From positions 124,001-188,000 of the forward strand of contig NZ_BLTE01000007.1 of NCBI RefSeq assembly GCF_013019105.1: 64,000 bases of DNA, read 5' to 3'. Below, in pieces: positions 1-8,267 of this stretch (its first letter is position 1; every line of letters starts with the position of its first letter). A model generated the notes under the pieces. The model saw only the letters and a program-made list of their open reading frames with translations. It had not been told where the DNA came from and did not search any database. The stretch comes from Fundidesulfovibrio magnetotacticus. Its GTDB lineage: Bacteria > Desulfobacterota > Desulfovibrionia > Desulfovibrionales > Desulfovibrionaceae. Made by a program: the position numbers and the translations under genes.

Positions 1-1
1 G

Positions 2-217
2 CCCGAGGAGGTGCTGGCCAAGCTGGCCCAGGTTCGCCCCGCCTTCAGCGTGCCCGTCGCGCTGGGCTTCGGCATCTCGCGGCCCGCGCAGGTGGCCCCG
101 TTCGGGGACCTGATCGACGCGGCGGTGGTGGGCTCGGCGCTCATCAAGCGCCTGCGCGAGGGCGGCGACGGCGCAGGCTTCATGAAGGACTGGCGGGAGG
201 GGGCCTCTCTGGGATAA
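2..217 (+). CDS. trpA: Tryptophan synthase alpha subunit, C-terminal part (cut by window edge)
   Basis: This is the last 71 codons of a reading frame open at the window start. The visible end matches the C-terminus of TrpA, which cleaves indole-3-glycerol phosphate to indole inside the alpha2beta2 tryptophan synthase complex. The stretch VPVALGFGIS followed by a conserved VVGSALIKRL is the phosphate-binding end of its (beta/alpha)8 barrel. The gene ends 12 bp before the next start, so it probably closes a trp operon lying to the left. The catalytic residues lie outside the window. Confidence 0.9.
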   Translation, partial: PEEVLAKLAQVRPAFSVPVALGFGISRPAQVAPFGDLIDAAVVGSALIKRLREGGDGAGFMKDWREGASLG

Positions 218-229
218 AGGCCCATCCCC

Positions 230-1096
230 ATGTGGATCGTGCTCATGCTCGTGGCGGCGCTGTGCCAGGCGTTGAAGGATCTCTACCTCAAGCGCAGCGT
301 GAAGGGCGTGGAGCCGGTGGCGGTCACGTGGGCCTACTGCCTGGGCACCACGCTCTTTCTGACCGTGCCCGTGCTGGCCGAACCGATGCCCACGCTGCGG
401 CCCGGATTCTGGACTGCCATCGGGGTGATGGGGCCGCTGGCGGCGCTGACGCTCTATCTCTACGTGAAGGCGCTGGAGTCCTCGGACCTGTCGCTGGCCG
501 CGCCCATGCTCACGGCCACGCCGCTCTTTCTGCTGATCACCTCGCCGCTGATCCTGGGCGAGTTTCCGGACCCGGCGGGAATCGTGGGCATCGCGTGCAT
601 CGTGGGGGGCTCCTACGTGCTGAACCTGGCCAAGGCCCGGCGGGGCAGCCCCCTGGAGCCCTTCCGGGCGCTGATGCGCGACAAGGGCGCGCGGCTGATG
701 CTCCTGGTGGCGTTCTTGTGGTCGGTGTCGGCCAACATCGACAAGGTGGGGCTGCGCAACGCCTCGCCCATGTTCTGGATCCTGTGCGCGTTCGGGGTCA
801 CCACGGCGTGGCTGACGCCCATGGTCTGGCGCCTGAGCAGCCGGGGCTTCGGCCAGGTGCGCGCCCGTCCCGCGGAGCTGGCGGCAGCGGGATTCCTTGA
901 AGCCGTGACCTGCTGGTGCCAGATGCAGGCCCTGACCATGGCCATCGTGCCCTACGTGATCTCGGTGAAGCGCATGAGCGCGGTGTTCGCGGTGCTCCTG
1001 GGCTGGCTGGTGCTGCGCGAGGGCAACGTGCGCGAGCGGCTGGCTGGGGCGGCGCTCATGGTGGTGGGGGTTTTTCTCATCGCGTTTTTGGGGTAG
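230..1096 (+). CDS. EamA/DMT-superfamily membrane transporter
   Basis: A 288-aa, very hydrophobic protein with about ten predicted membrane segments in two similar halves, the usual plan of EamA drug/metabolite transporters. The N-terminus (MWIVLMLVAALCQALKDLYL) is already a membrane helix. The C-terminal half has the typical tail, in which conserved segments around KRMSAVFAVLLGWLVLREG precede a final helix. The substrate cannot be read from sequence; amino acids or small metabolites are usual for the family. The ATG lies 12 bp after the trpA stop, so it may be read with the trp genes. Confidence 0.85.
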   Translation: MWIVLMLVAALCQALKDLYLKRSVKGVEPVAVTWAYCLGTTLFLTVPVLAEPMPTLRPGFWTAIGVMGPLAALTLYLYVKALESSDLSLAAPMLTATPLFLLITSPLILGEFPDPAGIVGIACIVGGSYVLNLAKARRGSPLEPFRALMRDKGARLMLLVAFLWSVSANIDKVGLRNASPMFWILCAFGVTTAWLTPMVWRLSSRGFGQVRARPAELAAAGFLEAVTCWCQMQALTMAIVPYVISVKRMSAVFAVLLGWLVLREGNVRERLAGAALMVVGVFLIAFLG

Positions 1097-1104
1097 GTAT
1101 CGCC

Positions 1105-2409
1105 ATGTCGCAAGAGCACCGTTTCCTTCCCTCCCTCTCCGAGGACGAACTGGCCTCCGTCCAGGCGGCCGGGCTCAACTGGACCGTCGAGCACGCCTAC
1201 CGGGGCTCTCCCGCCTACCGCGAGAAGCTCGCGGGCGCGGGCTGGGCGCCGGGCCAGAAGCTCTCCCTGGAGGACCTGGCCCGCCTGCCCCTGACCTCCG
1301 TGGAAGACCTGCGCCAGGGCTACCCCCTGCCCCTGCTCTCCGTGCCCGAGGAGCGCGTGGCGCGCATCCACGCCTCGTCCGGCACCACGGGCAAGCGCAA
1401 GGTGCTGGCCTACACCCAGGCCGACATCGACACCTGGAAGCTCATGTTCGCCCGCTGCTACGAACTGGCCGGGCTCACCACCCTGGACCGCGTGCAGATC
1501 GCCGTGGGCTACGGCCTGTGGACCGCCGGGGCCGGCTTCCAACTGGGCTGCGAGCACTTCGGGGCCATGGCCGTGCCCGTCGGGCCGGGCAACATGGAAA
1601 TCCACCTCCAGCTCCTGGAGGACATGGGCTCCACGGTGCTCTGCTCCACGGCCTCCATGGCCCTGCTCATGGCCGAGGAGGTCACGAAGCGCCGACTCAA
1701 GGACAAGATCCGGCTGAAGAAGGCCGTGTTCGGAGCCGAGACCCACAGCCCCAAGATGCGCGAGCGCTTCCAGGACATGCTGGGCCTGGAAGACTCCTTC
1801 GACATCGTGGGCATGACCGAACTCTACGGCCCGGGCACGGGCCTGGAGTGCGCCGCCCACCAGGGCGTGCACTACTGGGCGGACCTCTACATCCTGGAAA
1901 TCCTCGATCCCGAGACGCTCGCGCCCGTGGCCCCGGGCGAGGTGGGCGAGATGGTGGTGACCACGCTGCGCAAGGAGGCCGCGCCGCTCATCCGCTACCG
2001 CACGCGCGACCTCACGCGGCTCATCCCCGGCGAGTGCCCCTGCGGCGTGAAAACCCCCCGGCACGACAAGATCCTCGGCCGCTCCGACGACATGATCATC
2101 TTCCGGGGCGTGAACATCTACCCCGGCCAGATCGCCTCGGTGCTGGAGCACTTCCCCGAGGTGGGCAGCGAGTTCCGCATCCATCTCTTCCGCAAGGCCG
2201 GAAAGGACCAGATGGTGCTCCAGGTGGAGCGCCGCCCCGGCGCGGACCCCGCCATGGACCAGAACCTCTCCGAGGCCGTGAGCGAGGAGTTGCGCAAGCA
2301 GGTGCTCGTGCGCGCCTGGGTGGAGGTGATGGGCCAGGGCGAGCTGCCGCGCAGCTTCGCCAAGACCAGACGCGTGGTGGACGACCGCGAGGTCTCCGAA
2401 CAGGGCTAG
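1105..2409 (+). CDS. Phenylacetate-CoA ligase-like (PaaK family) AMP-forming enzyme
   Basis: A 434-aa adenylate-forming enzyme, the normal size for PaaK-type ligases that activate aryl acids to CoA thioesters with ATP. The phosphate-binding loop HASSGTTGKRK lies near residue 90, the A5-like motif GMTELYGPGTGLEC near residue 240, and the hinge with LGRSDDMIIFRGVNIYP near residue 330. I chose the ATG at 1105 rather than longer upstream in-frame codons because those run through the transporter gene. It follows that gene by 8 bp, so co-transcription is likely. The true acid substrate is unknown: sulfate reducers commonly carry several PaaK-like paralogues. Confidence 0.88.
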   Translation: MSQEHRFLPSLSEDELASVQAAGLNWTVEHAYRGSPAYREKLAGAGWAPGQKLSLEDLARLPLTSVEDLRQGYPLPLLSVPEERVARIHASSGTTGKRKVLAYTQADIDTWKLMFARCYELAGLTTLDRVQIAVGYGLWTAGAGFQLGCEHFGAMAVPVGPGNMEIHLQLLEDMGSTVLCSTASMALLMAEEVTKRRLKDKIRLKKAVFGAETHSPKMRERFQDMLGLEDSFDIVGMTELYGPGTGLECAAHQGVHYWADLYILEILDPETLAPVAPGEVGEMVVTTLRKEAAPLIRYRTRDLTRLIPGECPCGVKTPRHDKILGRSDDMIIFRGVNIYPGQIASVLEHFPEVGSEFRIHLFRKAGKDQMVLQVERRPGADPAMDQNLSEAVSEELRKQVLVRAWVEVMGQGELPRSFAKTRRVVDDREVSEQG

Positions 2410-2451
2410 ACGCGCACGCGCGCACGCATCTTTGAGGGATGTCGTCAAGTC

Positions 2452-2473
2452 AAGGCCGCCTCCGGGCGGCCTT
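2452..2473. terminator. Possible bidirectional terminator hairpin
   Basis: A 9-bp perfect inverted repeat, AAGGCCGCC/GGCGGCCTT with a 4-nt loop, lies between the convergent ligase and membrane glycosyltransferase genes. No clear T-run follows, so this is a weak prediction based on stem and position. Confidence 0.45.
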
Positions 2474-2503
2474 CGGCGTTCCGGTCGATCGGCCTGGGCC
2501 GTC

Positions 2504-4390
2504 TCAGGGCAGCGAAAGCACGCGCCGGTAGACCCGGGCTGCTCGCACCGTGTCGGACCAGACCCGGCCCTGGGGATCGGGCTCCTCGGCCACGGAGACC
2601 GCGCCCACGCGGGCGAACGTGTTGGCGGCCACGTACACCGAGGCCTTGCGGCTGGCGTAAACCCAGCCGTCGGCCGTGCGCGAGGCCAGGAGCAGCGCCC
2701 CGTATTCCTTCATCACGGCGGGGGGGTTCTCGAAGCGCACGAAGGCGTAGGAGGAAGGCCGGGCCAGGGAGAAGTTGTGGTGGTGGCCCGTGGCGGGGTC
2801 GAAGACGTGGGTGACGGCCACGTCGGGGACCTCCTCCACCACGGCGAAGACGAGCGCCGTCGCCAGGGCCAGGGCCTGGAGCGCCGCCCCGGCGCGCGGC
2901 GCGCGACGCCCCGCCAGGAGCATCTGCCCGGCCGCGAAGCAGCAGACCACAGCGAACACCGGCACGGCAAAGGCCATGGGGGCGTTGTCCAGGGTGTCGG
3001 AGAGGTCGCGGAAGTCCCAGGGCAGGAAGTAGGCCAGGTTGAGCCAGGGCACGTCCCGGAACAGGGCGTCCAGGGCCGTGGAGTGCATGCGCCCGTCCAG
3101 GAACAGGCTGGGGGTGCGCAGCCCCAGGCAGAAGAGGGCCATGGAGAGCGCGAGTAGCGGCAAAGCCCAGAGGCGGTTGGCCTCCCCCGCCCACTGGGCC
3201 CAGTAGGCGAAGCCGAAGGCCAGGAAGGGACAGGCCGCCACCCACGGGCGGCAGGCATAGGCCTCCGCGCCGTTGGCCCAGAGAATGGTGAAGAAGTAGG
3301 CCCCGAAGAACGCGCCAAGAAGCCCGAAGGGCCGCTCGCCGCGCGCGAGCGCCAGGGCGAAGCCCGCCAGGGCCAGGAGCATGTGGGGCGCGTTGGGCAG
3401 CAGGCCGTGGTGGTGGTCCAGGAGGTTCACCAGGATGCGGTTGGGCACGATCCAGAGGCTCGTGGCGAAGGCCGGGCTGGCCCCGCCCACGGCGCGCCCG
3501 AAGAGCATCTGGTTGTAGACGAAATAGAGCGCGCACATCCCGGCCGCCGTCAGGACCAGCAGGGCCAGGAGCCGCGAGCCCCACCCCCGCCGAAGGCACT
3601 GGAAGAACACCGTCAGGCACCCGGCGACGGCCACCAGGGCCAGCTTCAGGTGCACGAAGGGCAGCAGGCAGCAGAACACCACCAGGGGCAGGGCGTTGCG
3701 CCGCTCGCGGTGCGCCCCGGTTGTCAGGGCCCACACCAGCAACGCGTTCAGCGTGAAGAGCAGGATCTCCGAGAAGAACAGGCGCATGTAGAAGGCCAGA
3801 GGGGCCGAAAAGGCCACGGCCGCCAGGCCCGCCAGGCTCGGTCCGGGTCCGAAGCGCGCGCGCAGGGCCGCATGGAGGACGAAGAGCCCCGCCGCGCCCA
3901 CCAGGAAGGAGAACCAGCGCGCGCCGTCCAGCCCCCCCAGCCACAAGGGCACGGCCCCCAGCAGCGGATAGACCACCGAATGGATCAGCGCCAGGCCGGG
4001 CCGGGCCGGGCTCCGCGCGCCCGGGTCGTCGCCCATGTCCGCGCGGCGCAGCATCTCCTGCCAGGAGGCGTCCGAGGCGTGGAACCCTTCGCCCTTGATC
4101 AGGCCCAGCCCATAGGCCGCGTAGCGCACCTCGTCGCCGGTGAGGTTGAACTGCCGGTAGAAGAAGACGTGCAGGCAGGCCAGGGCGAGCACCACGCAGA
4201 GCACTGGGAAGAGCCCGCCCTTTCCCCCGGGGGCCGGAGGCGCGCAGGCACGGGCCCCCGTCACGCCGGAAGCGCCGCCGGGACGGGACAGGCCGGACGT
4301 GGCGGGCGCATCCGCGACGCCGGGCGCGCCCTCCCGCATGGGCGCCCGCGCGGCCCCCTCGGGACCCGTGGGGCCGTTACCGGTCGCCAT
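2504..4390 (-). CDS. GT-C type membrane glycosyltransferase (GT39/ArnT-like)
   Basis: A 628-aa integral membrane protein. After a Pro/Ala-rich N-terminal stretch of about 50 residues comes a first helix, then a periplasmic loop starting NLTGDEVRYAAYGLGL. An acidic DE pair directly after the first helix is the hallmark of polyprenyl-phosphate-sugar-using GT-C enzymes. About ten further helices and a C-terminal soluble domain of about 140 residues follow. I set the start at the ATG at 4390, which overlaps the stop of the upstream SGNH-hydrolase gene by 14 bp, because codons further upstream lie deep inside that gene. The overlap argues for translational coupling and a shared role in decorating a surface glycan or lipid. 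Acceptor and donor are unknown. Confidence 0.75.
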   Translation of the reverse strand: MATGNGPTGPEGAARAPMREGAPGVADAPATSGLSRPGGASGVTGARACAPPAPGGKGGLFPVLCVVLALACLHVFFYRQFNLTGDEVRYAAYGLGLIKGEGFHASDASWQEMLRRADMGDDPGARSPARPGLALIHSVVYPLLGAVPLWLGGLDGARWFSFLVGAAGLFVLHAALRARFGPGPSLAGLAAVAFSAPLAFYMRLFFSEILLFTLNALLVWALTTGAHRERRNALPLVVFCCLLPFVHLKLALVAVAGCLTVFFQCLRRGWGSRLLALLVLTAAGMCALYFVYNQMLFGRAVGGASPAFATSLWIVPNRILVNLLDHHHGLLPNAPHMLLALAGFALALARGERPFGLLGAFFGAYFFTILWANGAEAYACRPWVAACPFLAFGFAYWAQWAGEANRLWALPLLALSMALFCLGLRTPSLFLDGRMHSTALDALFRDVPWLNLAYFLPWDFRDLSDTLDNAPMAFAVPVFAVVCCFAAGQMLLAGRRAPRAGAALQALALATALVFAVVEEVPDVAVTHVFDPATGHHHNFSLARPSSYAFVRFENPPAVMKEYGALLLASRTADGWVYASRKASVYVAANTFARVGAVSVAEEPDPQGRVWSDTVRAARVYRRVLSLP

Positions 4391-5402
4391 GCCCCTCCTG
4401 GACCGCCTTGAGCTTTGCCGCCAGCATCTCGCCCACCTCGCGGTGCAGGGCGAGGCTCGGGTGGGCGTCCAGGGCGTTGACCACCAGCCCCGGGACGGGC
4501 CTTCCGCGCAGCACGGGGGCCAGGTCCACGGTCTCGAAGCCAAGGGCCGTGAGTTGCTCGGCCACCTTGGCCGTGAGGGGCGCGCTCGCGTCCACGGCCT
4601 GGAGCATGGGGAAGACCACGGCCAGGGGTTTTGCCCCGCGCTCGCGCACGGCCTGGGCCAGGTCGGCCAGTTCGGCGGCGTGCGCTCCCCAGACCTTGGG
4701 ATCGGCATAGGCCCCCTTGAGGGAATCCCAGAAGGTGCTGGCCCCGCCCGCGAGGTTGCCGCCGCGCGCGAAGCGCCAGTAGACGAAATCGAAGAGCGCG
4801 GAGTTCTCGGTGAGGGTCTTGGTGAAGCCGCGCGGAAGGTTCACGGAGAAGGTGAGGGGATAGTCCGCCTTGGCGGCGGCGTTGAAGATGTCGTTGAGGT
4901 AGTAGACCAGCACCACGGCTTCGGGGGCCACGGGGAAGGCGCGCAGGCCCTTGGCCTCGTCCACGGAGTCCCAGCCGTTTCTGGCCAGGTTGTAGACCTT
5001 CCAGCCAGGCCCCAGGGCGCGCGCGGCCACGTCGGTGAAGCGGTCCTCTGGGCGCTCCACGCCGTGTCCGGCCACGAAGGAGTCGCCCAGGAAGGCCACG
5101 GATCGCTGCCCGGGCGCGGGGGGCGTTACTTCGGCGTCGCGGTATCCCAGGGAGTTGACGGGCTTCCAGTGCCTGGCCATCCAGGCCTTGCCCGCCCAGG
5201 TGAGGGCGAAGCCGTCGGACTGGTCGTGCACGGCGCGGAAATAGACCTCCATGGCCAGCACGCCCGCCAGGAGCGAGTCGGCCACCAGGAGCACGGAGAG
5301 GATGGCCCCGCGCAGCCGGGGCATGCGCCGCTTCAGGGGGCCTGCCAGCACGGCGGCGTGCAGGCAAAGGAATGCGAGGGCGCAGACGATGGTCAGGGCC
5401 AT
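4377..5402 (-). CDS. Membrane-anchored SGNH/GDSL-like hydrolase
   Basis: A 341-aa protein with two N-terminal hydrophobic segments (residues about 1-20 and 30-55), then a soluble domain. The SGNH blocks are visible: FLGDSFVAGHGV (block I with nucleophilic Ser, near residue 108), a Gly/Asn in the NLARNGWDS segment, YYLNDIF (block III Asn), and DAHPSLALH near the end (block V Asp/His). Family members esterify or deacetylate surface carbohydrates. Its 3' end overlaps the membrane glycosyltransferase gene, which supports a glycan-modifying role. Whether it adds or removes an acyl group is not decided by the sequence. Confidence 0.75.
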   Translation of the reverse strand: MALTIVCALAFLCLHAAVLAGPLKRRMPRLRGAILSVLLVADSLLAGVLAMEVYFRAVHDQSDGFALTWAGKAWMARHWKPVNSLGYRDAEVTPPAPGQRSVAFLGDSFVAGHGVERPEDRFTDVAARALGPGWKVYNLARNGWDSVDEAKGLRAFPVAPEAVVLVYYLNDIFNAAAKADYPLTFSVNLPRGFTKTLTENSALFDFVYWRFARGGNLAGGASTFWDSLKGAYADPKVWGAHAAELADLAQAVRERGAKPLAVVFPMLQAVDASAPLTAKVAEQLTALGFETVDLAPVLRGRPVPGLVVNALDAHPSLALHREVGEMLAAKLKAVQEGHGDR

Positions 5403-5426
5403 GGTTCGGTCGGTCCGGGTTCGGGT

Positions 5427-6734
5427 TCAGGCTTTTCGGGCGGACGGCGGGTCGTGCCGGATGTCTCGAACCAGGTCGCCCGCGAAGCGCAGGGCGTCGG
5501 CGTGCAGGGCCGAGGCGGTGGGTCCGGGCATGTGCAGCCCGTCCAGTACCTGGCGGGCCGCCTGCCAGTCGGCGGATTCCAGGTCCTTGGCCAGGGTGAG
5601 CAGTTCCCGGGCCTGGTTGTCGCCGCCGCGCAGGGCGTCGGCCAGGGCGGGGGGCAGGGGCAGGTCCTTGAGCAGTTCATCCATGGGTTGCCCCAGCAGG
5701 GCGTCCAGCAGGGAGAACAGACCCAGGACGAAGAGGGCGTCGGGCCGAGCGGGCGGATCGGCGAGCATGCGCCCCACCAGCTCCAGGAACTTGGCGCGGC
5801 GCACGGAGAGGAACACCAGCTCCTTGCCCTTGGCCGTGGGGTTGAGGTCGGACATGAGCACGGCCTGGAGCCACTTGGCCAGGTTGCGCTGCCCGAGGAT
5901 CATGATGGCCTGGCGGATGGACTCGATGCTCTCGCGCCGCCCGAAGGCCGCCGAGTTGATGTAGCGCAGCAGGCGGTAGGAGAGGGAGATGTCGCCCTCG
6001 ATGATCTTGCTGACCACGCCGGGGTCGAAGTCTTCGTCGGCCAGCTCCTTGAGGAGCTTCACCTTGCTCATCTCCGAGCTGGAGAGCTTTCGCCCCCTCA
6101 CGATCTCGGGTTTCCGGAAGAAATAGCCCTGGAAGAAGGAGAAGCCCAACTCCAGGGTTTTCTGATGGGTGCGCGCGTCCTCCACCTTTTCGGCCAGGAG
6201 CATCCGCCTGCCCCCGCCCAGGCGCGCGGCCAGGCCGGGCAGTTGGGCCTCGGGCAGGGCCAGCACGTCCACCTTGATGATGTCGGCCAGTTCCAGGAAC
6301 GGGGCGTGCTGCGGCTGGCCCACGAAGTCGTCCAGGGCCAGGGTGTAGCCCGCGCGCTTGAGCCTTCGCAGGGCCTCCAGCACCTCTGGCGTGGGCTCCA
6401 CGGTCTCCAGGATCTCGATCACGCAGCTTTCCGGGGGCAGCGCGAAGCCGAAACCATCCAGGATGAGGTTCATGGGGAAGTTGACCAGCGTCTTTTCGTG
6501 GGGTTCGAGCCCGGTGCGCCCCAGCGTCACCCCGTCGGCGATGACCTTGGAGGTCGCGTGGTCGCCGTCCACGAACATGGCCTGCCCCGCCTCCGCGCCG
6601 TGGCGGTAGAGCAGTTCGTAGCCCCAGACCTTCATGTTCCGGTCGAAAATGGGCTGTCTGGCGACGAAGACGTTTTCCAGAAGGTCTTCGTCGCCGCCGC
6701 TCGTGCGCGAAGTGTCGTGGCGCTGGCCTGTCAT
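5427..6734 (-). CDS. EAL-HDOD signalling protein (YuxH-like)
   Basis: A 435-aa two-domain protein. Residues about 15-215 form an EAL-like domain starting ENVFVARQPIFDRN with the YELLYR segment. EILETVE, the DDF of ALDDFVGQ, IKVDVL and LAEKVE follow in family order. Residues about 220-430 form an HDOD domain (SYRLLRYINSAAFG, IRQAIMILG). In most YuxH-type proteins the EAL part binds or no longer hydrolyses cyclic-di-GMP. Here several metal-site residues remain, but the typical DDFG reads DDFV, so activity is uncertain. The start at 6734 was chosen because longer forms lack similarity and run into argC. It lies 44 bp downstream of argC. Confidence 0.85.
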   Translation of the reverse strand: MTGQRHDTSRTSGGDEDLLENVFVARQPIFDRNMKVWGYELLYRHGAEAGQAMFVDGDHATSKVIADGVTLGRTGLEPHEKTLVNFPMNLILDGFGFALPPESCVIEILETVEPTPEVLEALRRLKRAGYTLALDDFVGQPQHAPFLELADIIKVDVLALPEAQLPGLAARLGGGRRMLLAEKVEDARTHQKTLELGFSFFQGYFFRKPEIVRGRKLSSSEMSKVKLLKELADEDFDPGVVSKIIEGDISLSYRLLRYINSAAFGRRESIESIRQAIMILGQRNLAKWLQAVLMSDLNPTAKGKELVFLSVRRAKFLELVGRMLADPPARPDALFVLGLFSLLDALLGQPMDELLKDLPLPPALADALRGGDNQARELLTLAKDLESADWQAARQVLDGLHMPGPTASALHADALRFAGDLVRDIRHDPPSARKA

Positions 6735-6778
6735 GTTCGCTTTTTGAGCCTGATTCCGTCGTGAAGTCAACAACTCCG

Positions 6779-7831
6779 TCAGGGCATGAGGGGGGCCAGC
6801 CGCAGGCCCTCGTCCACGTCCAGGCCGAGCATGAGGTTGGCGCAGGCCAGGGCCTGGCCAGACGCGCCCCGGCAGAGGTTGTCGATCACCGAGCAGACGA
6901 TGAGCCGCCCGGTGCGCGGGTCCACCACCACGCCGATGTCGCAGTACATCGTGCCGCGCACATGGCGCGTCTCGGGGAGTTTGCCCGGGGGCAGCACGCG
7001 CACCCAGGGATGCCCGGCGTAGTGTTCGGCGTAGAGCTTCGCGGCGCCCTCCTGGGTGATGGCGCCCTTGAGCCGCGTGTAGATGGTGGAGTGAATGCCC
7101 CGGTCGATGGGCAGGATGTGCGGGTTGAAGGAGACGGTCATGTCCTGCCCGGCCAGGAAGCCCAGCTCCTGTTCGATCTCGGGGGTGTGGCGGTGCGTGC
7201 CCAGGCCATAGGCCCGGAAGGTGTCGTGGATTTCGCAGAAGAGCGTGGCCACGCCCGCCTTGCGACCGGCCCCGGACGTGCCGGACTTGGAGTCGCAGAC
7301 GATGCCCGCGGGCTCCACGATGCCCGCCTCCAGGGCGGGCCACAGGCCCAGGATCACCGAGGTGGGGTAGCATCCGGGGTTGGCGATGAGCCGGGCCTTG
7401 GCGATGTCCGGGGCGTAGCGCTCGGGCAGGCCGTAGACCGCGTCACCGATGAGCCCGGGATGGCGGTGCTCCAGGCCGTACCACTGGGCGTAGACGCCGG
7501 GGTCGCGCAGGCGGAAGTCGGCAGAGAGGTCCACAACCTTGAGGCCCTGGGCCAGGAGCTCCGCCGCCGTGTCCATGGCCGCGCCGTGGGGCACGGCCAG
7601 GAAAACCAGCTCGCAGGCCCGCGCCAGGTCCTGGGGGTCGGGCTCGGTGAGGACGAGCCCGTCGAGCTTCGTACTGCGCACGAAGGGGTAGATTTCCTGG
7701 AGGGGCTTGCCCTTGTCGGTGCGCGAGGTGGCGCGCACGAGATCGAGGCGCGGGTGGAAGGCCAGAAGCCGCGCCAGTTCCATGCCGGTGTAGCCGGTGA
7801 CGCCAACGAGCCCCACGGGTATCCGAGACAT
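6779..7831 (-). CDS. argC: N-acetyl-gamma-glutamyl-phosphate reductase
   Basis: A 350-aa enzyme of arginine synthesis that reduces N-acetylglutamyl-5-phosphate to the semialdehyde with NADPH. The N-terminal Rossmann signature VGLVGVTGYTGMELARLL, the catalytic-cysteine motif LIANPGCYPTS near residue 150 and the downstream SGAGRKA loop are all present. Length and ends agree with the long (type 1) ArgC family. No other arg genes lie next to it. It sits in a co-directional minus-strand series after the DUF1844 gene, with a 110-bp gap that could hold its own promoter. Confidence 0.95.
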   Translation of the reverse strand: MSRIPVGLVGVTGYTGMELARLLAFHPRLDLVRATSRTDKGKPLQEIYPFVRSTKLDGLVLTEPDPQDLARACELVFLAVPHGAAMDTAAELLAQGLKVVDLSADFRLRDPGVYAQWYGLEHRHPGLIGDAVYGLPERYAPDIAKARLIANPGCYPTSVILGLWPALEAGIVEPAGIVCDSKSGTSGAGRKAGVATLFCEIHDTFRAYGLGTHRHTPEIEQELGFLAGQDMTVSFNPHILPIDRGIHSTIYTRLKGAITQEGAAKLYAEHYAGHPWVRVLPPGKLPETRHVRGTMYCDIGVVVDPRTGRLIVCSVIDNLCRGASGQALACANLMLGLDVDEGLRLAPLMP

Positions 7832-7941
7832 CGCATTCTCCTCGCTGCGGGCGCGCGCCGAAGCGCCACGCCCTGTTGACCGTTCAGTGCGGCGCGACGA
7901 CCCGCCGGGCGGGCCGTTTCAAAGACCGTAGCCGGTGCGGA

Positions 7942-8250
7942 TCAGGCGTTGCGTCGCACGTAGAGCATGCGCAGGTGGCCCAGCACGTCGGCCAGTTGCC
8001 GTGCCTCGGCGTCGCTTAAGTTGCCGCGCGTCTTTTCCTCGAGCATGGCCAGCGTGTCGATGGAGTGCTTGGCCAGGGGCAGGCTCGCGGCCATGCGCCC
8101 GGACTCGGGCTCGGGCATTTCGCCCAGGTGCACCATGGCCGCCGAGGCCAGGGAGATCATGAAGGTGGTGAAGTCCACCTGGGGCAGGCACATGCCCGCG
8201 TAGTCGGCATGCCCCTCGGGGCAGGAATCGCACGTCTTGTCCTGGTTCAT
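7942..8250 (-). CDS. DUF1844 family protein
   Basis: A 102-aa soluble protein. The body from VDFTTFMISLASAAMVHLGE through LPLAKHSIDTLAMLEEKT to LSDAEARQLADVLGHLRMLY is the conserved DUF1844 helical region, whose function is not known. A short N-terminal extension holds a C-x2-C pair and one more Cys (residues about 7-21), which may bind a metal or be incidental. The start is the ATG at 8250, 17 bp below the aminotransferase stop, so the two are probably one transcript. Confidence 0.8.
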   Translation of the reverse strand: MNQDKTCDSCPEGHADYAGMCLPQVDFTTFMISLASAAMVHLGEMPEPESGRMAASLPLAKHSIDTLAMLEEKTRGNLSDAEARQLADVLGHLRMLYVRRNA

Positions 8251-8267
8251 GATGGTCGGTCCTCGTT

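Noticed and set aside
952-2448. A 498-codon open frame opposite the CoA-ligase gene
   Set aside because: Composition is typical of antisense to a high-GC gene and the ligase has clear motifs on the plus strand.
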